Assembly: GCA_002405835.1 (NCBI GenBank)
Contig: DHMO01000002.1
Location: 12,081 to 76,080 of the forward strand
Source: Lentisphaeria bacterium UBA4640
Lineage (GTDB): Bacteria; Verrucomicrobiota; Lentisphaeria; Victivallales; UBA1829
DNA: 64,000 bases
Reading direction: 5' to 3'
Part shown: in pieces, positions 57,621-64,000 of the stretch
Layout: each line of letters starts with the position of its first letter
Position numbering within the stretch: position 1 is the first letter of the stretch
Notes under the pieces: model-generated
The model's input: the letters and a program-made list of their open reading frames with translations, nothing else
The model's database searches: none
Told to the model about the DNA's origin: nothing
Made by a program: the position numbers and the translations under genes

Positions 57621-59279
57621 TCAGTCGTTCGTAAAGTCGGCTTCGTCCGCAAGCAGAGATTTCAGCTTGCTGAGCGCCTGGTTCTGAATCTGACGCACAC
57701 GCTCGCGAGTCCTGCCGATTTCCTGGCTGACCTCTTCAAGGGTGCGCGGACGGTTGTTGTCGAGTCCGAAGCGCATTTTCAGAATCATGCGTTCGCGTTC
57801 ATCGAGGTCGCGGAGAAGCTCCACGAGACGCTTGATGGACTCCACGTCTCCGAGAATGCGGTCGGGCGTCATGGCGCCGCGGTCCGGGATGATGTCCTGG
57901 AACTCGCCGTCTTCGCCCTGCTGAATCGGATCGTGCAGAGAGAATGTTTTGAGATCCGCCAGGCGCAGCCCTGCAACCGTGCGTTCGCTGAAGTCGAGGT
58001 TCGCCGCAATTTCAGCGTCCGACGGCTCGCGTCCGAGTTTTTCCGCAAGTTTCATGCGGACGGATTTGATCTTGTTGATCTTTCCTGCGGACTGCACGGG
58101 GATTCGGATGGTGCGGCTCTGGTTTGCCAGAGCGCGGCGCATCGACTGCTTGATCCACCACGCGGCGTAGGAGCTGAATTTTGCTCCTTTCGCCGGGTCG
58201 AACTTCTCGACGGCACGCATCAGGCCGATGTTGCCTTCGGAGATCAGGTCGAGCAGCGGGAGACCGAGTCCCTTGAAGTCGTGGGCGATCTTCACCACCA
58301 GACGCAGATTCGCCTGAATCAGCGTTGCGCGCGCTTCGTCGTGCTCGCCGGTGTCGCGTCCGTGAATCTTGGCGGCAAGGTCGACTTCCTCCGATTTGGA
58401 AACGAGGGAAATCTGACCGATGTCCTGCATATAAACTTTCATCGTGTCGTTCTTCGATGCGGCAACCGGAGCGAGTTTGGAGTTTTTCTTCTCCTCCTCA
58501 TCGCCCTCTTTTTTGTCATCGTCAAGATCGAGCGACTCATCTTCGACATTCTTGTACGCTTCCTGGTCGTCGATATCTTCGGGAAGAATATCATCCGCCG
58601 GCGGTTCCGGATCTTCCTCATACGGAGGCAGATCCTCATCGGTCATCGGCTTGGGTTCCGGAATCACAAAATCATCATCGTCATCGTCGTCCGTTTTTTT
58701 CTTTTTCTTCGGGACGGCATCTTCTTCCGGTTCTTCGGCTCTTTTCGGATGTTTCTTCTTTTCAGGAGCGGCGGCGGGGGCTTTCGCCTTTGCCGTCTTC
58801 TTGACCGGTTCCTCCTCTTCCGCTTTGACTTCCTTTGCAGGAGCCTTTTTCACCGGAGCTTTTTTTGTCTCGGCCGCAGGTTCCGCTTTCTTTGCGGGAG
58901 CTTTCTTTGCCGGGGCTTTTTTCTCTTCGGCGACGGGTTCGGTTTCCTTTTTCGCGGGGACCTTCTTCGCCGGCGCTTTTGCGGTTTCAGCGGGCTTCTT
59001 CGCGGGTTCTGCTTTCGGGGAAACGGGCTTCTTGGACGCCGCCGTCTTCTTTTCGGAAGCAGGAGCGGCTGGTTTCGTCAATTTTTTTTCCGTCGGTGAC
59101 GATTTCTTTTCCGCACGTTCAGCTTTTTTGACCTCCTCCTTCACGGCAGGAACGGTCTTGGCGTCAACTTTTGCGCCTTTTTTCGCGGGGGAAACAGATT
59201 TTTCAGCAATTTTTACTGAAGACTTTTCATTTTTGCCCTTGACTTTTGGGCTTTTGTCTGTTCTATTAATCCCTGACAT
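57621..59279 (-). CDS. rpoD: Primary sigma factor RpoD with histone-H1-like N-terminal extension
   Basis: The 552-residue protein directs RNA polymerase to promoters. The sigma-70 core is complete from about residue 277: region 1.2 (MKVYMQDIGQISLVSKSEEVDLAAKI), region 2 (ARATLIQANLRLVVKIAHDFKGLGLPLLDLISEGNIGLMRAVEKFDPAKGAKFSSYAAWWIKQSMRRALAN), region 3 and region 4 (RTLEEVSQEIGRTRERVRQIQNQALSKLKSLL). Residues 1-195 are instead a Lys/Ala/Pro-rich segment with repeated KAPAKK and KKAPAK words, followed by an acidic segment (196-265, including DDDDDDD). The usual region 1.1 is not seen. No strong ribosome binding site is visible. Confidence 0.93.
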   Translation of the reverse strand: MSGINRTDKSPKVKGKNEKSSVKIAEKSVSPAKKGAKVDAKTVPAVKEEVKKAERAEKKSSPTEKKLTKPAAPASEKKTAASKKPVSPKAEPAKKPAETAKAPAKKVPAKKETEPVAEEKKAPAKKAPAKKAEPAAETKKAPVKKAPAKEVKAEEEEPVKKTAKAKAPAAAPEKKKHPKRAEEPEEDAVPKKKKKTDDDDDDDFVIPEPKPMTDEDLPPYEEDPEPPADDILPEDIDDQEAYKNVEDESLDLDDDKKEGDEEEKKNSKLAPVAASKNDTMKVYMQDIGQISLVSKSEEVDLAAKIHGRDTGEHDEARATLIQANLRLVVKIAHDFKGLGLPLLDLISEGNIGLMRAVEKFDPAKGAKFSSYAAWWIKQSMRRALANQSRTIRIPVQSAGKINKIKSVRMKLAEKLGREPSDAEIAANLDFSERTVAGLRLADLKTFSLHDPIQQGEDGEFQDIIPDRGAMTPDRILGDVESIKRLVELLRDLDERERMILKMRFGLDNNRPRTLEEVSQEIGRTRERVRQIQNQALSKLKSLLADEADFTND

Positions 59280-59367
59280 AGCTTTGCTTTTGTTGTTTAC
59301 AGTTTACCGGGTCACAATGAACCGGTGCGTGTGATTATGACATACGCAATAGGGAAAATAGCACAAG

Positions 59368-62300
59368 ATGAAGAAAAGTCAACTGAAAAAAGAAAATAAA
59401 TTTAAAAATATTTTTTCCTCTTATCTGCGCGCCATGCGGAAAGAGACGAAAAAACGCATCCCCGTGGATGAAGACACCACGGCTCTGGAACTGCTGCGTC
59501 TCTGCATGTCCGCTCCGAAGGGGACGAAAATGCTGTTTGCCGCGCCCTCGTATGCGATTGCGGAACAGACTGAACACGAACTGCGCATCTGGGCGGAAGC
59601 CGCGGGGCATCCCCTCACATCCGCGCTTCTTCCCGAAGGTTCCTGGCGCGATACTGTCACGCTTGACTGTGAATCCGCACGCGCGGAGCTGCTCGAAAGA
59701 ATGACCTCTGAAAACCCGCCCGACATTGTGGTCGGTTCCGTGCTCGCGTTTCTTTCACCGACTCCCGATCCGGACGAATTTCAGGGTGCCGGAATCATCC
59801 TGCATCGCGGCGACTCCGTCGACATGGCAAAACTCGTCAAGCGTCTCGTTTCCCTCGGTTACGACGATGAACCGCAAGCCGCCTCTTCCGGCGAATTCTC
59901 CAAACGCGGCGGCATCCTCGACGTCTTCTCCCCCGGGATGAAACTTCCCGTCCGCATCGAATTCTTCGGGGACGAGATCGATTCCCTGCGCGAATACACG
60001 CCCGACAACGGACGCTCCGTCCGCGAAATCGATTCCTGCAAAATCATCGCCCGTTCCGGGTGCGAACAGGTCGAGGGAACGGATGAATATTTTGATTTCT
60101 CTGACTACGCTCCCGACCGCGCGCTTGTCGTGGAATCGCCCGACGACTGCGCGGAGTCCGTCAGAAAGTACGGCGGCGGCAGGACGGCGGAGCACTGGGA
60201 GGCGTTTCAGAAAAAATTTGCTTCTGTGCATATTCTGGAATCGGAAGTCGACTGCATTGAACATGGAGAGAAGCCGGACCGTTCCTGTATCGGCGTCTCG
60301 CCCGCTCTCCGCGCAAGCGCTGATGAAGAGGAGCGCGATTCGGTGACGGAGATTTCGCGCAAACTTTCCGCCGAATTCGTCGAACACGCTCTTGAGGACG
60401 GCATGGAGGTCATTCTTGCCGCACACAAGGATTCCGATTCCGAGCACATCGCCGAATGGCTTCGCGAAAACAGTATACCCGAATCGGAGAAACTTTCTGT
60501 GGAGCGGCTGCACATTCCCTGCGGCGTGATGTTTCCGAAACAGAAGGCGCTCTTCCTGACCGAGCGTGAACTTTTCCCCGCATGTCTCCGCGGCAAAGAC
60601 CGCGTCCGCACGGTCGACGAGACGGAGGAGGATCTTGTCAAGGCATCCCGCACCGAGCTTGAAAACATGGCGGATATCGAAGTCGGCGATCTTACGGTTC
60701 ATTTGAATTACGGGCTCTGTCTTTACCGCGGCATCAAGACGGTTCGTTCCGCGGGGAGCGCGATTGAGTCGCTGGAGCTTGAGTTTGCCGATGAAAAAGT
60801 GATTTACGTTCCCGTCTGGCAGGCGCATCTGGTTTCTCGTTATGTCGGTTCGCATCTGAAGGGGGCGCAGCTTTCGAAACTGGGATCCTCCCGCTGGGCG
60901 AAAGCGCGGGAGGAGGCGGCCGGTTCCGCAAAAGGTCTTGCCTGCGAAATGCTCCGGATGCAGGCAATCCGCAAGGCGTCCCCCGGAATGCCGTTCCCGA
61001 AAGACGGTTACGACCAGAAGCTGTTTGAAGATTCATTCCCCTATGACGAAACCGAGGGCCAGAAGAAGGCGATCGAAGAGATCAAGCGCGATATGGAGTC
61101 GTCGCGTCCGATGGACCGTCTGCTCTGCGGCGACGTCGGTTACGGCAAGACGGAAGTCGCGATGCGGGCGGCGTTCAAATGCGCCGTTTCCGGCAAGCAG
61201 GTCGCCGTGCTTGTGCCGACAACGGTTCTCGCGCAGCAGCATTATCTGAGCTTTACGGAACGCTTTGCGGAATTCCCGATCGTCATTGAGACTCTGACCC
61301 GTCACAAGATGGGAAAGGAACGCAAACAGATCATCGAACGTCTCGCGGAAGGCTCCATTGACATTATCATCGGAACGCACGCTCTTGTCGGAAGTGAAGT
61401 CAAATTCCGCGAACTCGGACTTGTCATCATCGACGAGGAACAGCGTTTCGGTGTGGAGCACAAGGAAAAACTCAAGGCGGTCCGTTCGACCGTCGACGTG
61501 CTGACCATGACCGCGACGCCGATCCCGCGAACGCTCCACATGTCCATGTCCGGTCTGCGCGATTTGAGCGCAATCACCACCGCACCGACGCGCCGTCTGC
61601 CGGTTCATACAGTCGTCGCCCAGCAGGAGGATTCTCTCGTTTCCGCCGCGCTCGCGCGGGAACTGGGACGCGGCGGACAGGTCTTCTACATTCACAACCG
61701 CGTGAACTCCATTGAGAAGACGGCTGAAAAGGTCCGCTCTCTCGCTCCCGGCGCACGCGTCGCCGTCGCTCACGGACAGATGCGCGGTTCCGAACTGGAA
61801 GGCATCATGGGACAGTTCATCGAGGGCAAAATCGACGTTCTTGTCTGCACAACCATCATTGAATCGGGAATCGATATCCCGAATGCAAACACGATGATTA
61901 TCGAACGCGCCGACATGTTCGGTCTTGCGGAGCTGCATCAGCTGCGCGGACGCGTTGGGCGCTGGAACCGTCAGGCGTATGCGTATCTGCTGCTTCCGCC
62001 GTCAGGAATCATGACAGGCGACGCGCGCCGGCGCATGCAGGCGATCCGCCGTTACACGCATCTCGGTTCCGGCTTCCAGCTTGCAATCCGCGACCTTGAG
62101 ATCCGCGGAGCGGGAAACATCATCGGAGCGGAGCAGAGCGGACACGTCGACGCCATCGGTTTCCATCTGTACTGCCAGCTTCTGCGCGAGGCGGCAAACA
62201 ATCTGCGCGGAATCAAAAACGCCCGCCCGATTACCTGCGACCTCAATCTGGACTTTCTGGAATATGCGCTTGATACGGACAAAAAGCATCTTGCCGCGGC

Positions 62301-62703
62301 GATTCCGCCGGATTACATTGAAGACGACCGTTTGCGTCTGGAGGCATACCGCCGTCTCGCAATGTTCGAGGATCCCGCCCAGGTCGACGATTACCACGAG
62401 GAACTCCGCGACAAATACGGTCCGCTGCCCGACGCTGCGGAAAACATGCTGACCACGGTCCGTCTCCGCCTTCTCGGCGCCGCCTGCGGCTTCCATGCGG
62501 TTTCGTGCCGCGACGGGAAAATTTATCTGGAGCAGGGCAATTCGCTGTACCGTCCGGGCGGCATGATCCCGAAGCTGAATGCGGACTGGTCTCCGAAGAA
62601 AAAACTGACGAGTCTGCTGGGGCTTCTGGAATGCACGGCCGCGCAGTTCAAAGCAAAACGCGAGCAGGGGCTGAAGGCGTTCGGGGCTCAGTTCGGAAAG
62701 TAA
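59368..62703 (+). CDS. mfd: Transcription-repair coupling factor Mfd
   Basis: Mfd removes stalled RNA polymerase and recruits UvrA. The 1111-residue protein has the UvrB-like N-terminal module, the RNA polymerase interaction domain ([24 protein letters not shown], residues about 435-460) and the translocase with Walker [20 protein letters not shown] (about 585-603), [33 protein letters not shown], and [17 protein letters not shown]. The C-terminal TRCF domain follows. The ATG at 59368 has AGGGAAA upstream at low match; an ATG at 59434 is possible. The gene is divergent from rpoD. Confidence 0.96.
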   Translation: MKKSQLKKENKFKNIFSSYLRAMRKETKKRIPVDEDTTALELLRLCMSAPKGTKMLFAAPSYAIAEQTEHELRIWAEAAGHPLTSALLPEGSWRDTVTLDCESARAELLERMTSENPPDIVVGSVLAFLSPTPDPDEFQGAGIILHRGDSVDMAKLVKRLVSLGYDDEPQAASSGEFSKRGGILDVFSPGMKLPVRIEFFGDEIDSLREYTPDNGRSVREIDSCKIIARSGCEQVEGTDEYFDFSDYAPDRALVVESPDDCAESVRKYGGGRTAEHWEAFQKKFASVHILESEVDCIEHGEKPDRSCIGVSPALRASADEEERDSVTEISRKLSAEFVEHALEDGMEVILAAHKDSDSEHIAEWLRENSIPESEKLSVERLHIPCGVMFPKQKALFLTERELFPACLRGKDRVRTVDETEEDLVKASRTELENMADIEVGDLTVHLNYGLCLYRGIKTVRSAGSAIESLELEFADEKVIYVPVWQAHLVSRYVGSHLKGAQLSKLGSSRWAKAREEAAGSAKGLACEMLRMQAIRKASPGMPFPKDGYDQKLFEDSFPYDETEGQKKAIEEIKRDMESSRPMDRLLCGDVGYGKTEVAMRAAFKCAVSGKQVAVLVPTTVLAQQHYLSFTERFAEFPIVIETLTRHKMGKERKQIIERLAEGSIDIIIGTHALVGSEVKFRELGLVIIDEEQRFGVEHKEKLKAVRSTVDVLTMTATPIPRTLHMSMSGLRDLSAITTAPTRRLPVHTVVAQQEDSLVSAALARELGRGGQVFYIHNRVNSIEKTAEKVRSLAPGARVAVAHGQMRGSELEGIMGQFIEGKIDVLVCTTIIESGIDIPNANTMIIERADMFGLAELHQLRGRVGRWNRQAYAYLLLPPSGIMTGDARRRMQAIRRYTHLGSGFQLAIRDLEIRGAGNIIGAEQSGHVDAIGFHLYCQLLREAANNLRGIKNARPITCDLNLDFLEYALDTDKKHLAAAIPPDYIEDDRLRLEAYRRLAMFEDPAQVDDYHEELRDKYGPLPDAAENMLTTVRLRLLGAACGFHAVSCRDGKIYLEQGNSLYRPGGMIPKLNADWSPKKKLTSLLGLLECTAAQFKAKREQGLKAFGAQFGK

Positions 62704-62728
62704 AATCCGCAGTTCCCTCCGGTTTGCA

Positions 62729-62757
62729 TTGGACTTTTCCCGTTTTCGTGATACATT
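62729..62757 (+). promoter_or_regulatory. Promoter for hisF
   Basis: TTGGAC (62729-62734), 17 bases, TACATT (62752-62757), about 30 bases before the start codon. Confidence 0.45.
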
Positions 62758-62785
62758 ACAGTAAAACGAACGAAGGATGGAACCA

Positions 62786-63556
62786 ATGCTGGCAAAACGA
62801 ATTATCCCCTGCCTCGACGTAACCGGCGGACGCGTCGTCAAAGGCGTCAACTTTGTGAACCTCATCGATGCCGGCGACCCGGTTGAAGCCGCGATCGAAT
62901 ACGACCGCCAGGGTGCGGATGAACTCGTCTTTCTCGATATCACCGCAACCAGCGACAACCGCGATTCCATGTACGACGTTGTCCGCAGAACCGCGGAAAA
63001 CGTCTTCATTCCCCTGACCGTCGGCGGCGGAATCCGGTCCGTTGAAGATATGCGTAAAATGCTCAATTCCGGAGCGGACAAGGTTTCCGTCAACTCTTCC
63101 GCCATTCAGAATCCCGATCTTATCCGCGCGGGAGCGGAACGTTTCGGAAACCAGTGCATTGTTCTTGCGATTGACGCGCGCCGCGTTCCGGGTGAAAAAC
63201 GCTGGGAAATCTACACGCACGGCGGACGCCGCAACACAGGCATCGACGCACTCGAATGGGCGCAGCGTGGCGTGGAGCTCGGCGCAGGGGAAATCCTCCT
63301 GACCAGCATGGACGCCGACGGCACCAAGAACGGGTATGACATCGAGCTCACCAAGACCATTTCCGATGCGGTTTCCGTTCCTGTCATCGCATCGGGCGGC
63401 GCCGGCAAGCTGGAACACCTCGATGAAGTCTTCCGCGACGGCGGAGCTCACGCGGTTCTCGCGGCGAGCATCTTCCACTTCGGGACGTTCACGGTTCCGC
63501 AGGCGAAAGAGTTCCTCGCGGAACGCGGCATTCCCGTCCGCAAACCTGTAGCATGA
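62786..63556 (+). CDS. hisF: Imidazole glycerol phosphate synthase subunit HisF
   Basis: HisF makes imidazole glycerol phosphate and AICAR in histidine synthesis, using ammonia from HisH. The 256-residue (beta/alpha)8 barrel starts [20 protein letters not shown] (catalytic Asp11) and has [45 protein letters not shown] (catalytic Asp), and [10 protein letters not shown]. An ATG three codons upstream (62777) sits on the GAAGGA ribosome binding site, so I chose 62786. No other his gene is in the window. Confidence 0.96.
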   Translation: MLAKRIIPCLDVTGGRVVKGVNFVNLIDAGDPVEAAIEYDRQGADELVFLDITATSDNRDSMYDVVRRTAENVFIPLTVGGGIRSVEDMRKMLNSGADKVSVNSSAIQNPDLIRAGAERFGNQCIVLAIDARRVPGEKRWEIYTHGGRRNTGIDALEWAQRGVELGAGEILLTSMDADGTKNGYDIELTKTISDAVSVPVIASGGAGKLEHLDEVFRDGGAHAVLAASIFHFGTFTVPQAKEFLAERGIPVRKPVA

Positions 63557-63583
63557 ACTTATTAAAGAATTAAGGAGATAAAA

Positions 63584-64000
63584 ATGGCAACTGATCCGAA
63601 AACCAAACTTGCGCAGGATGCTCTTGCGTATCACGGCTCCGCGCCGAAAGGCAAACTTGCCTCCGTTCCGACCAAACCCTGCAACACACAGCATGATCTC
63701 TCGCTCGCCTATACTCCGGGCGTTGCGGTTCCCTGCATGGAAATTCACAACAATCCCGACGCCGTCTGGGAATACACCGGACGTGCGAATTCTGTTGCCG
63801 TTGTCAGCGACGGCACGGCGGTTCTCGGTCTCGGCAATATCGGACCTGAAGCCGGACTGCCCGTCATGGAGGGCAAGAGCGTGCTCTTCAAGAAGTTCGC
63901 GGACATCAACTCCATTCCGATCTGTCTCGGTTCCGTCTTCCAGGAAAACGGCAAGACCGACCCGAAGAAGGTGATTGAAGTCGTCAAGACCCTGGAACCC
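63584..64000 (+). CDS. Malic enzyme, N-terminal part (runs off the right edge)
   Basis: Malic enzyme decarboxylates malate to pyruvate with NAD or NADP. The 139 visible residues cover the N-terminal malic domain: [69 protein letters not shown], which includes the catalytic Tyr of YTPGVA. AAGGAGATAAAA precedes the ATG. Whether a phosphotransacetylase-like C-terminal domain follows cannot be seen. Confidence 0.92.
   Translation, partial: MATDPKTKLAQDALAYHGSAPKGKLASVPTKPCNTQHDLSLAYTPGVAVPCMEIHNNPDAVWEYTGRANSVAVVSDGTAVLGLGNIGPEAGLPVMEGKSVLFKKFADINSIPICLGSVFQENGKTDPKKVIEVVKTLEP

Noticed and set aside
58700..59200. Repeated short DNA words suggesting a tandem repeat or CRISPR array
   Set aside because: The repeats are degenerate codons for KAPAKK-type words within rpoD; there are no constant repeats with unique spacers. 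No CRISPR array was seen anywhere in the window.

Overview
The window looks like a chromosomal piece of a Gram-negative bacterium of the Lentisphaerota (Victivallis-like), in the wider Planctomycetes-Verrucomicrobia-Chlamydiae group. This rests on pilin-like proteins with a prepilin N-terminus (core [19 protein letters not shown]), one carrying an H-X9-DG motif, sitting beside sugar regulators and secreted glycoside hydrolases. The moderately high GC, an Lpt-type permease, a Kdo-kinase-like protein and GH78, GH2-like and sialate-esterase genes agree with it. No rRNA gene is present, so the placement is inference.

Region 1 (1-21.7 kb) is glycan-use territory. A minus-strand operon (pilin-like protein, carbohydrate-binding protein, secreted hydrolase) is divergent from a GntR/LacI-hybrid regulator, with a clear operator between two promoters. 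Next come a decayed rtcB RNA ligase gene that still has a sigma-54 promoter and a structured leader, a sialate O-acetylesterase divergent from a GH78-like enzyme, and a second locus: LacI regulator, pilin-like protein, DUF4886 protein, LamG protein, then a 1770-residue LamG/GH2-like enzyme. A GH78 rhamnosidase divergent from an AraC regulator closes the region.

Region 2 (21.8-30.2 kb) holds a truncated cyclophilin-like lipoprotein gene at an apparent rearrangement junction, an alpha/beta hydrolase divergent from a LysR regulator, a gene-poor stretch, tRNA-Ser(GCU), an LCAT-like lipoprotein, an alpha/beta-hydrolase-acyltransferase fusion whose hydrolase has lost its nucleophile, and a coiled-coil protein.

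Region 3 (30.2-37.5 kb) is a ribosomal protein operon, rplV-rpsC-rplP-rpmC-rpsQ-rplN-rplX-rplE-rpsN-rpsH-rplF-rplR-rpsE-rplO-secY. It lacks the usual rpsJ-rplC-rplD-rplW-rplB-rpsS start, has no rpmD, and ends in a terminator right after secY.

Region 4 (37.5-64 kb) holds a LacI regulator, a broken GH113-like gene, a GH5-like hydrolase, manC, a metallopeptidase and a membrane protein. It continues with an envelope/RNA cluster (phoH, pgpH-like c-di-AMP hydrolase, ybeY, corC-like, DUF502, Kdo-kinase-like), a LysM lipoprotein, acpP-fabF, an operon joining an ABC-2 permease, a GDSL esterase, thiS and thiF, an Lpt permease, rpoD-rpsU, mfd, hisF and the start of a malic enzyme gene. The primary sigma factor has an unusual histone-H1-like N-terminal extension.

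Many promoters fit TTGAcA/TTGaAA - 16 or 17 bp - TATAaT closely, which allowed confident calls at several regulated loci.
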